64,000 bases of DNA from Anastrepha obliqua (Eukaryota; Arthropoda; Insecta; Diptera; Tephritidae), in contig NC_072892.1 in the NCBI RefSeq assembly GCF_027943255.1, positions 168,394,792 through 168,458,791 of the forward strand. The letters run 5' to 3'. The notes below the pieces were generated by a model. That model saw only the letters and a list, made by a program, of their open reading frames with translations, was not told the DNA's origin and did not search any database. The first letter of the stretch is position 1. Every line of letters starts with the position of its first letter. Positions 43,698 to 55,495 of the stretch are shown one piece after another. Position numbers and translations under genes: made by a program.

Positions 43698-44652
43698 TGG
43701 CCTTACAGTGGTGCCAAAAATAAAAGCGATATCTTCATGGAGAGTAAAAAGATTAAGCTTTTCTAGACTATCTTAAGAGGTAGGAATTTCGAAAACTTCA
43801 GTAGTGGAAATCGCAAAAGCAGATGAGAAATGGCAGCCGTTTTGTGGCCAAAGCTTTGGCGAATCGTTTCGCGTCTCAACACTGCATTTTATGTAAAAGA
43901 TATAAACGACCCTCGCTCATCAAGAATGAGTTGTATGACATAATAATAATCATTACGTATGGTCACTCTTTGGGAGGCAATACTCCGAAGAAGTCTCCAA
44001 ATGCAGTCTCTTTACTTTGTTTTGATGTATTTTTTTTTATTTTTTTTATTTTTTTTCCATTTTTAAGTTGAGACGAGTATTTTATTTTTTATTAATATAT
44101 TATTATTCATATTGTTCATCCTACAATGTGTACCTGTATAATAGTTTTTATAATGGCATTCTTTGATAATAAATACTTCTAGATAACATTTTTAAAAAGA
44201 ATTAGAAGAAAGGGGGAAAAAACATCTCTCTGCACATATTACCGCATCTAGGGCGGAGCAGAGGGCGGCATTTAGTACTATTTAATTTTTAATATAAGAA
44301 ATGCTCTTGTGTTTAAGAGCAAACCTCATAAAGAATCTAATCTAAGTAAGTCTTGTATTGAACACAAACATGAATTAAGAAAAATGCATTAAGCATTAAG
44401 AAAATAATAAGCGAATAAAAAATGATTTACCCAAAGCCGTTCAAAGAACGACTCTGGAGACCACAGTCAAGGTAGTGATGACCTCACGAAGAGAGAAGAG
44501 TTGGCTGGTGCGTTTATGTGCCGGCTGAAGGCGATTTCCTTAATTTTCTTTCTACAATAAAAAGTTGATGAGTTTTGAAAACATTAGTTTTTTCAAAGTT
44601 TTTATTTTTTCCAGAAAGATTGTCAAACAAAAAGATTTGAAGGCTTTTTCCC
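43698..44652. other. Unrecognised DNA
   Basis: A T-rich run lies at 44029-44058. Nothing else is identified. Confidence 0.4.
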
Positions 44653-44855
44653 AAGGCAAATCTATTAAAGGTGGTATTGGTAAATCAGCTGAGTTTGTTG
44701 TTTTCTTTCGCCGTGGCCATGTGACTGCCAGCTCAGAATGAAACAAGGCGAATTCATTATTTGTTTTCTACTTTGCGCCAATACTTTGCTTTGACAATCA
44801 AACGCACAGAAAAGTGTTGTTGGTTTAGTGCCACCACCTTTAATGGATGCGCCTT
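44653..44855. mobile_element. 203-bp MITE, copy 2 of 2
   Basis: Imperfect inverted termini: left AAGGCAAATCTATTAAAGGT, right (read inward) AAGGCGCATCCATTAAAGGT. The body aligns in reverse with 7220-7412. No coding capacity. The better-preserved ends here define the element. Confidence 0.78.
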
Positions 44856-46182
44856 GCTTTTTCCTAAAAATTTGCTTGAAAAGTCTGGTATTTTATATAA
44901 TTACTTAGAGGCGCTTCGGTCGCTTTGCCAGCGCACGTAATATATGAGTGCGTGTGCTAGCGCTTCTTTGAGCAGTATTTTGCACTGATTTTTTACGGGT
45001 TCGCTGTACGTATTCGAATATAACTCGCAAAGTTACGGGAAACTCATTATGGAACATTCAGAGATCACTGAGCATAGTTAGGGGTACTATTGAAAATACA
45101 ATAAATAAGAAAAAGATTTGAGTGAGTGTTTTACAATGACAAAAAAAAAAAATTACCACAAATTTTGCGCAAAACAAAAATGTAAATTCTTCAATTTCAT
45201 TTATAAATTCAAAATTTCAAAAATTAAAAAATTTTTTTAAGTAATTTAAATTTTTTTTTTTCGAAAAAAACAAAAATTGGTATTTTCATTATATTTTATT
45301 CCAAAAAATTTGAAAAACATCTCAAAAGTATAGTTAATCTCGGGCAAAAAAATTTGTTTTTAATTATATTTTGTTGCAATAATTGTTTTTTTTTAAATTA
45401 TACAATATTTTATCGTGAAAAATTAAAAAAAAGGCATTGATAAATATTAAAAATAATCGAAGATAATTCATTTTAAAAAATTGTAAACCAAAATGTTCAA
45501 CATTGAATAAATCTCAAAATTATTAAATTATTGTCAAAAATTCGTCAGTTTACTTTTTATTATAATTAAAACAATTCTTAGAAGAAAAGACAATGTCCAC
45601 AAAACTGGGAACACTTGCCATGGAATCGCTCAGTTGCTAAAATTTAAAATATAGACAATATTTGGTCTATTTAACTTCAATATAAATCTGAAGTGGGTTG
45701 CCCTAGTACATGTAATTAAAAGTTGAATTTGAAATATTTCATGAAAAATTCTAAAATAGTATTTTAGTCTAACAAGTAGTTTTTATGCTCGATACTCAGG
45801 GTCGTAAAACGTTAATAAAAATTACGTCAATTAACTGTAGAACTGGAAAAGTAAAACTGTGAGAGTAAAACTGTGAACTGCCGTAAGGTTATTAGCTTTT
45901 TAGTTACTATTTAGGAGAATTTAATAGAAAAAGTGGTAAAAAGTATACTCAGAATTCTGTAGTATAGTCGCGGAATGCCTACTGCTAAGTGCAAGCTTTT
46001 ATTTTTTCTAAATGGTTTAAGAAATATTAGTTAATTTCAGTTTTTAATAGGTTTTAATAACGATGAGTCATCTAGAAATCCCTTACTAGCGCGCACCAAT
46101 CTATAGACGCCAAATACTTTGAGCTTCAGTGAGCTACGGAGCAGGGTCTTCGACTGAGCATTAGCCTGATTGCAATGGCTAT
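44856..46182. other. AT-rich non-coding DNA, A/T tracts at 45140-45560
   Basis: No coding region or transposon similarity was recognised. Poly-A and poly-T runs with short AAAATTT motifs dominate the first half. Confidence 0.45.
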
Positions 46183-46505
46183 GTATGTATATATATATGT
46201 ATATAATAGGCGCTTACACCCTTTATTGGGTGTTTGACCCAGTTCCTCCTCCTATTTGTGGAGTGCGTCCTGATGTTCTTTCAAAAATGGATTTAGAATT
46301 TTAAGTCGACTTCGAACGGCAAATGTTTTTTTATGAGACGCTTTTTCAGTGCAGAAATGCATTTGAAGGTTTGCCATTGCCGGCTGAGCGGCGACAGCTG
46401 TTTAGAAAAAACTTTTTCTGCCATTTCTTGTTTCGTGTTCGGGGTTTCTAACCCGTGAACTTTCGAATGGCAGTAACGCACCAATCCATTAGGCTATGAC
46501 TATAT
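46183..46505 (-). mobile_element. SINE copy B, full-length
   Basis: On the minus strand the head has an A-box-like TAGCCTAATGGATTGG (46483-46498) and a B-box region with CGGGTTAGAAACCCC (46441-46455). It resembles an arginine tRNA (GGCCTAATGGAT wording). The body has GGCAATGGCAAACCTTCAAA, TTTCTGCACTGAAAAAGC, CGACTTAAAATTCT and GGACGCACTCCACAAATAGG, and ends in a (TA)n tail at 46183-46208. It is the best copy for seeing the tRNA relation. Confidence 0.8.
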
Positions 46506-47186
46506 ATGTAGGTATTTCAGATGGAGTTCTCGATTTTGTTCGCACATTTTTGAATAGCTCGAATAAACGAGCAACGACCGAGAGAGAGTACCCGACACTT
46601 GCTCGATGCGCTTTGCTTGAAAGTTTTCCATCGAGAGCTTGAGTATGTCGAGTTTTTTTGAGCTCTACTACATTATTCTTTACTATTATTCTTCTTTCGA
46701 TTATTTTGATTTGTTTGTCAGCACTTGTTTTTGTAAGTCTAACTCATTATTTATGCACAGTACTAACGTCGTTGAAAAATTAAAGAAATGTTGGCATATA
46801 AAATGCCAATGTTTGTTTAGCTGCTCAAATTGTGTAACAGCTCGAAAATTTCTAACGTCACTTGGGTCACGAAGCGCTTTGTTTACGAAAAAACTGACAT
46901 TGTGTTAGTGTTATACGAAAAAAATCAACCAATCGCAACACTTCGTTGCTAACTGAGCAACGACTGATTGGACGAGTGTGTGAAGGCAGGAAATTATCGT
47001 GCAGGATTCGGCTGCATAATCTCCCAAGTGGCGAGGCAGTCAATGTTCACCTCACAATTTTTTGTTCACCATAGCTAAATACCAAACCTGGTAATCTATC
47101 ATCTGTTAGTACGAGTAGTTCGCTGTTCGGGTATCTGGAGCGCTAATTTTAGATGAGCAAACAGTTGCATTGAATGCTGCTTCAGG

Positions 47187-47270
47187 AAAATCTTCAACTC
47201 TCTATAAAAAATGGTATTTGCATCCAAAGAAAATCTTCAACTCTCTAAAAAATGGTATTTGCACCCAAAG
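47187..47270. repeat. Two-copy tandem repeat of ~42 bp
   Basis: The two units differ by a 2-bp gap and one substitution. Both contain AATGGTATTTGCA(T/C)CCAAAG. Confidence 0.8.
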
Positions 47271-47340
47271 TAAGTTCTTTTTTTTTTTTGTTTTTCCTTA
47301 TTCAACGCCTCTCGAGAGCAAAGGCCTCGACATGACTTGT

Positions 47341-47403
47341 CGTGCATTGGTTTCGTTAATCTGTTTGATTTCTGACAGGATGGGTGATAAGCCTGCCGCT
47401 AGA
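47341..47403 (-). repeat. Dispersed repeat, inverse partner of 41950-42010
   Basis: The complement reads AGCGGCAGGCTTATCACCCA, CCTGTCAGAAATCAAACAGA and TTAACGAAACCAA. See the partner entry. Confidence 0.55.
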
Positions 47404-48034
47404 CTCAAAGTAAGTATGCAGTTTTAAATATTTTGTTTTGTTTTTTAGGAAATGTTTGCAATATTTTTATTCCGATAAACTTCTTAACTGCCAGTTACTC
47501 ACTACAGATTCACAATTTTGGTTATAGTCTTTTTGTTTTTTGTATGATAACAATCAGATTTCCAGCTAATTATAAAGCCATTATTGGCTGCATTAAAAAG
47601 GAAGACAGCCAAATGCTTGCAAAAGTCTTAGTGCAACCCATTTGCTACTATCTCTTATGAGTTAAAAAATTTTTTTCATACAAAAAAAATTTGGGTCAGG
47701 GTCACTGCGCTATTAGGCCAAAAATGATTGCCGTACTTTAAGTTTTTTCTTTTGCGTAAATTGAGGTACTCGTATTTATATTAAAAGAAGAAAGTTTAAT
47801 ACCACAAATTCGTAGTAATTTTCTTTATCGCGTGATTACGTACAAATATGTTTCATTTTCTAGGTAAACTTTCGTTGCATGTGAATTATTCGAGGCCAAT
47901 CGTTACACGAGTACTTTGATGATGTGTGCTTAGGCAGACAACAAAAAGAAAAACGACGACAAAATAGAAAAAAAACTAAAACGTTGAAAAACTCAAGTAA
48001 TACAATAGTTGAAGTTGACTATGAATAAGTTTTA

Positions 48035-49292
48035 TGACTATGAATAAGTTCGTGCGGTTTTACAACAGATGGCGTAATTTGATTATTATTCCATCGATCC
48101 ACATTTCCAAACATTCATTGGAGAGCTACTGTCGTAAGGCACAAGCGTCAGTATAAGTTTTTTATTTGAAGCGTAAACAACAATATTTTTACCACACTTG
48201 AAAATGTGAAATAATGTGTTTTTGCGGGGAATTCTTCTTCATTATTTTAATATGAAGAAAAAAGCAGCCGAAAGTCATCGTATATTGGTGGAAGTTTATG
48301 GTGAGCATGCTCTAGCTGAGCGAACGTGCCAGAAGTGGTTTGCACGCTTTAAAAGTGGTGATTTTGGCTTGGAAGACGAAGAACGCGAGGGTGCGCCGCC
48401 AAAGTTCATGGATACCGAATTGGAGGAATTGCTCGATCAAGATCCGGCTCAAACGCAAGAAGAGGTTGCAAAAACTTTGGGAGTTGATCAATCAACCATT
48501 TCCAAACGTTTAAAAGCCATGGGAATGATCCGAAAGGTAGGCCATTGGGTGCCGTATGAATTGAAGCCAAGAGACGTTGAACGCCGTTTTATGGCATGCG
48601 AACAACTGCTTCAACGGCACAAAAGAAAGGGTTTTTTGCATCGAATTGTGACTGGCGATGAAAAGTGGGTCCATTACGACAATCCAAAACGTCGGGCAAC
48701 GTATGGATACCCTGGCCATGCTTCAACATCGACGTCGGCGCAGAATATTCATGGCCTGAAGGTTATGCTGTGTATCTGGTGGGACCAGCTGGGTGTTGTG
48801 TATTATGAGCTACTGAAACCGAATGAAACGATTACGGGGGATGTCTACCGACGACAATTGATGCGTTTGAGCCGAGCACTGCGAGAAAAACGGCCGCAAT
48901 ACGCCGATAGACACGACAAAGTTATTTTGCAACATGACAATGCTCGGCCACATGTTGCACAAGTGGTCAAAACATACTTAGAAACGCTCAAATGGGATGT
49001 CCTACCCCACCCGCCGTATAGTCCAGACCTTGCGCCATCCGATTACTATCTCTTCCGATCGATGCAACATGGCCTGGCTGACCAGCACTTCCGTAATTAC
49101 GATGAAGTCAAAAAATGGATCGATTCGTGGATTGCGGCAAAACCGACCGAATCCGAATCCGTGAATTGCCAGAAAGATGGGAAAAAGTAGTAGTAAGCGA
49201 TGGACAATACTTTGAATATTAAATTTGTAACCATTTTACGTCAATAAAGTTTCAAATTTCGAAAAAAAACCGCACGAACTTATTCATAGTCC
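48035..49292 (+). mobile_element. Nearly intact mariner transposon (DD34D)
   Basis: The terminal inverted repeats (CTATGAATAAGTTCGTGCGG and complement) are well kept; the outermost 4 bp of the left end are altered. The right end is followed by TA at 49293-49294. Length is 1258 bp. The same element, internally deleted, is at 28202-28745. The transposase is readable from MKKK to beyond the third Asp, with lesions only at the two extremes. Confidence 0.9.
48252..49210 (+). pseudogene. Mariner transposase, catalytic triad intact, both termini damaged
   Basis: From ATG 48252 (MKKKAAESHRILVEVYGEHA): two helix-turn-helix regions (TCQKWFARFKSGDF; QEEVAKTLGVDQSTISKRLK), the WVPxEL linker as WVPYEL, IVTGDEKWVHYDN (Asp136), VMLCIWWDQLGVVYYELL, LQHDNARPH (Asp229) and SPDLAPSDYYLFRSM (Asp264), with 34 residues between the last two. 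A deletion at about 49150 shifts the last 30 residues out of frame before a stop at 49188-49190; the original end (ELPERWEKVVVSDGQYFEY) lies in another frame. Upstream, a deletion near 48204-48210 removes the normal start codon frame. The wording is of the mauritiana/mellifera kind. Confidence 0.88.
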
Positions 49293-49294
49293 TA

Positions 49295-52053
49295 TGAATA
49301 GAAAAAGAAATAATAGTTGAAAAACTAAAGAAAAGAGCGCACATCGGTTTCAATTATTATTATTTTTTTTTGCTTGCACTTTTCGATGCTTAGAGCTAAA
49401 ATAAAACAACAATGTTATTGTTAAATCTTTTTTTTGTTGATTTTTTTCCTTTATTTTTTATATCTTTTTTATTTTGCTTATTTTTAAGATATTTTTTTAA
49501 ATTTTTTTGTGATTAAACATCTAATTTGTAGATGCTTTTTTGTTTCCAAGCTATGCTAAAAATACTTAAAATAAATACGTAGTTTTTGCAATACTTATAA
49601 ATATAATTAACTATAATTTTTTATTAACACTAACACATATTAAAAATTACTAGAACTTTAAAAAAATTGCATATTTTCAAAATCAATTGATCATTTTCAG
49701 CTAAAACAATTAATTTTCGTTTTTAATTAATTCGTTAACTCATATATTTTTATTTTTCTTTTTTCTTCATTCTTCATTTTTGCATTAATTACTTTCATGT
49801 TCGCTTTGCCATTGGATAGATAGGAAGATCGTCCGTCATGGCGTGTCGTACCAGATAGTGCATTTACAACTAAAAAACCCAAATGCAAATGCACCCCTGA
49901 CACGCACTCCAAAACTTCTCAGTAAATAAGTGAACTGTGTGTATCAACAAACAAACAAACAAAAACCAAACGTTTTCTCTTGTTTTGTATATTGCATGTA
50001 CGTGTATGTAAGTATGCATGGATTTATTAGAGAACGTGTGCTCGCGCTTTTCGCGTTCACTTTAGCTGGCGCATTCTTGTAAACGAACTCTTTAAACCGT
50101 TTGTGACTTGTGACAGTAGCAGCAGCAGCAGAGCAGCGGCAGCGGCAGCAACAGCAGCGGCGGCGGCGGCGGCGGCGGCGACGGCGTCAGGTATTTAGAG
50201 CAGTCAACATCAGGGCAGCAGTAGCGCACCAATTGACAGCTGCTGATCGATTAAAGTTTCATTACATATGCGCATATACATTTATGTACCTATGCTCATA
50301 CAAATATTTATAGCTATGCATTTAACCCCACTCATCTGTCGTACTACTAAAGTATGTATATAAATTTTCTGCAGCTAATGTGACGTGCTGTGCTTCAAAG
50401 CGATAAATTAGGTAAGAATTAATGGGATGAATGCATTTAAAGCATGAAAAAAATGTAATTCAGCAAAAAAAAATATGGGAAACTAATTTCAAAAACTGTA
50501 CGCTCCTTAGTAGGAGTGTTCAAAATGTTACGTATACGTAGAGCCGCGTAGGCCAACTGATAGGCTGATTGGAACTAATAGAACAATGTAGGCATTTGTT
50601 AGCTGACTTGGGTACACCAGTTTGTTGACTAAGCAAATAATCGGGCGCTAAGAAAAATAAAAGGTATGAAAACGTAAAAGAAGATAAAAAGGTAAAAAAA
50701 AACAAGTACTGAAGCACATTGTTTGACTAAAAAAACCAAAAAAAAAAAATGTAGCGCACAAATAGCGAAAAACATTTCGGAAAGCAGTTTGAACCAGAAA
50801 ATACGTTGATACCAAATTTAAACATTTATAAGTGCTTTTTTTATGTTTAATCAGCGCATAATACACACACACACATACACACGCATGCACGCACGCTCAC
50901 ATACGTACATACGTAATTTCATACGACTTTGTTGGTGAAATGCGTAAAATGCAGACGGTGGCGGCAATTAGTTGCTAATTGTACATACATACATACACAT
51001 ATTTCCATGTATTGCGCGCAAATGGAAGGTCAGCAACAAATGCGTGTATGTATGTACATATATTACATATAATTCCAGTGTATAGGTGCAATAGAAATCG
51101 CCGCTGGAACAAAGGGACATAAGCGCGCGCCTATCAAATATTGATAAGTCTATCGAATGCGGCTGTAGCTTTATCAGCTGACAAGCCATAACCAGTATTA
51201 GCCAGAAACACAAATAGAAACAGAAATAGAAATAGAAAAATAGTTCTGGCGCTGATGTGCCGACCACATGTGCTTACACACAAACATATATACAAATTTA
51301 TTTATTTTATTTGTTATGAAACTTTGCTACCAAAATACGGCGATTAGCTAATTAAAGTTGCTTGAAAACAATTGTGAAATCACTATTGTCAGCAACAAAA
51401 AAAAAAATGAATGGAGTTTTTGTGGCACACAACTACACTAATCCAAGATCGTAGCAGTGACGCAAAATTCAAAGAGCGCGCAAGTACTGCACAAACATAC
51501 AAACAAATGCATGATCGTATGGCTGATTGATTGTTCGTATGTCTGATTGTTTGTATGTCTGCTTGCGCGCGCAGAAGTTTTAGCTTTTTCCACGCCGCTT
51601 TTTTTATGTATCTAAAAGTCTGTTAGGCCTCATATGTGCTTGCCTTGCGTGAGTTCGTTGGCGGCAAGTCAGTTGCTAGGCTGTAAAAATAAAAACGCAC
51701 ACTGAAAAAGCTACGTGTGACTTTTTGTTGCCCAAAAAAATTATTGACTTTGCCTTCATTTAGGTACTTCGTTTCCTTACAATCGACTAGGCATTTTTTC
51801 TTTTATACCTTTTCGTCATAATTTCGATAAGATATTGTAAATATGTATGTACGTACATATGTGAGAACAGTTAAGAAGTAGCAGCGCAGTGGAAACGTGA
51901 TCAATGCGTACATGCAGGTGTACTTAAGGAAGGAGTGCAGGCGATACATTGAAAATATATTTATTTGTACTCATAAATACATATACTGATAAGAACCGGC
52001 ATGAAATATAGCAACTGCAAGAAGAAGAAAATGGAATTTCGCAAGTGTATATA
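49295..52053. other. Probably host DNA with simple repeats
   Basis: No transposon similarity was found. AT-rich to 49930, then more balanced. CA repeats at 50866-50884, TACA repeats at 50983-51000, and the CAG/CGG tract at 50116-50186. It has the look of 5' flanking or untranslated sequence of a fly gene, but no coding exon is recognised. Confidence 0.4.
50116..50186. repeat. CAG/CGG trinucleotide tract
   Basis: (CAG)n passes into GCGGCA repeats and then about eight CGG units (50158-50180). It gives a short Gln/Arg-rich frame on the plus strand that has no other support. CAG-rich tracts are common in 5' untranslated regions of fly developmental genes. Confidence 0.85.
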
Positions 52054-52179
52054 GCGGGTGTTTTTTTTTAGCTACATGAGAACTATCGATATCGATAACT
52101 ATAATTTGTTAGCTGCGCATGGCAAACTGCGTGGACATTTCTGTTCACTAAGATTTGGCAAGTGTAAAACTAAACTGTC

Positions 52180-53880
52180 TCCTGTTTAATTCTGTCGCAA
52201 GAAAAATTAGGCTTGTACTCATATGGGTCCCAGAACACTCCGGTGTTCAAAGAAACGAAATTGCTGATGAATTGACCAATCGTGGATCAACGGTTCCCCA
52301 CACAAGGGGTGCAGACGCAATAATCGGCAGCAGTTCCGTAGGAATCACGAATTGAATCAGCGATTATGTATGCAATCTACATAAAGACCCGGACCATCGG
52401 TCTAGAACGCTGCAGAACTGCAAAGTGTTTTGTTACAAGTCAGAGCAGAAAACTGTAAAACTTGCTACTAAAACTTGGAAGGAAAGACGTTCGGTTGTTG
52501 GTCGGTATTATTACCGGACACAACCCATGGGGTCAGCATATGACCACCATTGAAATCATTGAGGACCCAATGTGCCTGTCGTGCTTGGAGGAGGCGGATA
52601 ACACCGAGCGCTTTCTCTGTGAGTGTTCTGCCTTTGCTAGGGCAAGGCTGCGAGTTTTAGGTTCCGATATCGTGAGAATGGGTAATATTCGTTCTCTAGA
52701 ACTGGAGAGTATTAACAGATTTGCCAAAGAATCAGGAAAGTTCTCACAGGACTAACACCTTTATCTCTGTCGCTGTCTCTATTTGTATCTGTATCTGTAT
52801 CTCTATCTGTATCTGTATCTGTATCTCTATCTCTATCTCTATCTCTACCTCTATCTCTATCTCTATCTCTATTTCTATCTCTATCTCTATCTCTATCTCT
52901 ATCTCTATCTCTATCTCTATCTCTATCTCTATCTCTATCTCTATCTCTATCTCTATCTCTATCTCTATCTCTATCTCTATCTCTATCTCTATCTCTATCT
53001 CTATCTCTATCTCTATCTCTATCTCTATCTCTATCTCTATCTCTATCTCTATCTCTATCTCTATCTCTATCTCTATCTCTATCTCTATCTCTATCTCTAT
53101 CTCTATCTCTATCTCTATCTCTATCTCTATCTCTATCTCTATCTCTATCTCTATCTCTATCTCTATCTCTATCTCTATCTCTATCTCTATCTCTATCTCT
53201 ATCTCTATCTCTATCTCTATCTCTATCTCTATCTCTATCTCTATCTCTATCTCTATCTCTATCTCTATCTCTATCTCTATCTCTATCTCTATCTCTATCT
53301 CTATCTCTATCTCTATCTCTATCTCTATCTCTATCTCTATCTCTATCTCTATCTCTATCTCTATCTCTATCTCTATCTCTATCTCTATCTCTATCTCTAT
53401 CTCTATCTCTATCTCTATCTCTATCTCTATCTCTATCTCTATCTCTATCTCTATCTCTATCTCTATCTCTATCTCTATCTCTATCTCTATCTCTATCTCT
53501 ATCTCTATCTCTATCTCTATCTCTATCTCTATCTCTATCTCTATCTCTATCTCTATCTCTATCTCTATCTCTATCTCTATCTCTATCCCTATCTCTATCT
53601 CTATCTCTATCTCTATCTCTATCTCTATCTCTATCTCTATCTCTATCTCTATCTCTATCTCTATCTCTATCTCTATCTCTATCTCTATCTTTATCTCTAT
53701 CTCTATCTCTATCTTTATCTCTATCTCTATTTTTTTTTATCTCTTTCTCTGACACTTTTCTCCTTTCCTCCTTGACTACCTACCCTCTTTCCAGAGCTCT
53801 AAATACAATGGGCTTTTTATCTTGAGTGTTTTAGGAGCCACCAAATCTCCTGGTGCTTCTTGGCTCGACCTTTTCAAATT
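52180..53880 (+). mobile_element. LINE 3' end (RNase H type) with hexanucleotide expansion in its 3' UTR
   Basis: It starts in the RNase H domain (RLVLIWVPEHSGVQRNEIAD, ELTNRGST). After a frameshift it encodes RLLVGIITGHNPWGQHMT, MCLSCLEEADNTERFLCECS and ARARLRVLGSDIVRMGN, ending FAKESGKFSQD with a stop at 52753-52755. The 3' untranslated region starts with CTCTGTCGCTGTCTC, runs into the array at 52777-53730, then resumes as CTACCTACCCTCTTTCCAGA and GGTGCTTCTTGGCTCGACC. The array therefore appears to have grown from a TCTC-rich seed in the 3' UTR. Confidence 0.75.
52777..53730. repeat. (CTCTAT)n hexanucleotide satellite, ~954 bp
   Basis: About 159 units. 52875-53587 is a perfect run of some 118 CTCTAT units. 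Variant units (GTATCT, TTTATC, CTACCT) are gathered at the two borders, with single changes at 53588, about 53692 and about 53714. The unit lacks stop codons in three plus and one minus frame, so long meaningless Ile-Ser, Tyr-Leu and Arg-Asp repeat frames arise. Confidence 0.97.
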
Positions 53881-53927
53881 TCAATTTTTTTCAACCTGTC
53901 TCTCGATGGTCTAAAATAGTTGCTATA

Positions 53928-54055
53928 GAAAAAGTTTCTTTCTAATAGCGGTCGCTCCTCGGCAAGCAATGGCAATCATCTGTGAGCGCTTCTGCTATGA
54001 AAAAGTGCCTCCGAAAAACCATCTGCCATCCAGAGTCGGCTTAAAACTGTAAAAC
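53928..54055 (+). mobile_element. SINE copy E (middle part)
   Basis: It matches the centre of SINE copy A: TTTCTAATAGCGGTCGCTCC, TCGGCAAGCAATGGCA, TCTGCTATGAAAAAGTGCC and AGAGTCGGCTTAAAACTGT. The tRNA-like head and the 3' third are missing. Confidence 0.65.
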
Positions 54056-54119
54056 TAGAGGTTTGCTAACTCATCATGAATCGTTCAACGCTAGAATAAA
54101 TGGCTTCCCAAAGGTGGAA

Positions 54120-54475
54120 ATTTACTTTGAAATAAAAATCTGTTCGAAAAGTTCATAGGGTGCTTGAAGTGTTGAAGAAGTCGCTGAAATGTCGATTCGA
54201 CTGATCGTCGTTCTCAACTTATTGGCCTTTTTTTGTTCTTCGACTACGTGGAAAATTTTACGCAAATATCCTAGCCTACTTGCCCATAAAATACAGCTCG
54301 TGCAAGAAGTCAAACCAAATTCACATCGTTTGTGTTGCATTTTTGCTGATTGGAATTTAGAATTATCATTAGAATTATTGGAAAAAGTAGTCAAAAATCG
54401 GACTGATCGAATGGACCATTTAACTCGTATCCGCGGCGTATATATTCCGGATATTATATTTAAAAAATAAATGCC
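54120..54475 (+). pseudogene. DD41D transposase relic, core deleted
   Basis: 54240-54350 gives KILRKYPSLLAHKIQLVQEV, KPNSHRLCCIFADWNLE, the end of the DNA-binding region (usual form LxxYKIQLVQELKPxDHxxRxxFAxW). It is joined directly to the C-terminal tail KVVKNRTDRMDHLTRIRGVY and IPDIIFKK. The whole catalytic domain is missing, as in other deletion derivatives here. Confidence 0.7.
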
Positions 54476-54586
54476 ATGAAACTATCTACCAGATTGTAAT
54501 AAAAAATACAAGAAATAAATGCCAAAAATATTTTTGTTTTGCATTATCATTTTACGCTCTCAAGCTCTTAGAAAAAACACCCTTTA

Positions 54587-55493
54587 CAAGGTGGCGCAAC
54601 ATTCCTATCGGAAGATTTATGATTTCTGGTGAGTGGTGTCGTGCGCCAATCATATAATATTTTACACTTTTGAACTAGGCAGCTGCGGCGTAAAACCAGA
54701 CAAGCAATAAAGTGCGTAAAGGTCAAAGTAAAGATTTCCATCACGCGAAATCAATATTTTTTTAATTACTAAAAAATTTATTCAAAATCAAAATTCGATG
54801 ATTCATTTTGTTTTTCTTCGGTATTTGGTATGTGATAATTCAACAAGCAATAGTAACCTTTTAAATAGCACGAAGCCATTTCTGATTAGAAAAAAAAGGC
54901 TGGCGGCTGGGTAAAATCATTTGAGTGCCAATAAATAAAATTGGAATTATTCGTCTGTGAACTTAAGGCTATAAAGACGAAAGTTCAAATACTTCGATTA
55001 AGCCTAGAAATATTTAGTTAAACATATTTTATTTGCTAAACGCAAAACCCATTTGTGCCATCAAGGCGCGTGCCACAAATATTTCTAAACGTAAAACCCT
55101 TTTATTTTTAGATAACTTTTTGGATATATGATCAAGGAAGAGTGCATAGAGGGAAGCAAAAGCTTTAATAAAAAAAATTTAATACAGCTTAAGGTGTATT
55201 CAACCTGCTTAAGATTCAAAGATCTTAAGAAAACTAGGTGACGATGGTTTGTATTATTAGATTACTTTGATTTATATTTATCAATTTTTATTTAATTTTT
55301 ATTTAATTTTTGTTTATTTATTATTTTTAATATTTTATCACCACTTTCGGTTGAATGCTCAAAGTTTTCGTATGAAGTTTGATTTTAAGGGGGGAACCTG
55401 CTTTAGAGGGTTCACAAATTCGATTTTTTCGTTGATTTTTTTGGGAAGGAAAGAAATATTCGATTAAAACGAAACTCTCAGGTTTTATTCTTA
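54587..55493. other. Unrecognised DNA, probably host
   Basis: The motif AAACGCAAAACCC(A/T)TTTGTG or a close variant occurs at about 55038 and 55088. No coding sequence is recognised. Confidence 0.4.
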
Positions 55494-55495
55494 TA

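Larger units (their letters stand above)
46506..48032. other. Mixed unrecognised DNA
   Basis: It contains a two-unit tandem repeat (47187-47229 and 47230-47270, 43 and 41 bp, beginning AAAATCTTCAACTCTCTA) that ends at a splice-donor-like AAAGTAAGT. The dispersed repeat at 47341-47403 is the inverse of 41950-42010. No protein is recognised. Confidence 0.45.
52054..54584 (+). mobile_element. DD41D transposon remnant containing a LINE, a hexamer array and a SINE piece
   Basis: The left end (GCGGGTGTTTTTTTTTAGC) and the right end, read inward (AAGGGTGTTTTTTCTAAGAG), are similar inverted termini with TA outside (52052-52053, 54585-54586). The left 130 bp look like DD41D leader sequence. The right part holds the coding relic at 54120-54475. 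Everything between about 52180 and 54060 is later material. The pairing of the two ends is an inference from similarity. Confidence 0.5.

Noticed and set aside
44653..44855. MITE at 44.65 kb as a deletion product of the transposase at 6.4-7.2 kb
   Set aside because: The adjacent copy at 7220-7412 has its own degenerate left end, so its proximity to the transposase relic seems coincidental.
50110..50313. Gln/Arg-rich frame of 67 codons
   Set aside because: It results from the CAG/CGG trinucleotide tract, followed by sequence without any conserved feature.
52712..53775. Three open frames of about 340 codons (Ile-Ser, Tyr-Leu and Arg-Asp repeats)
   Set aside because: They are translations of the (CTCTAT)n array, whose unit has no stop codon in several frames. 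There is no independent evidence for a protein.
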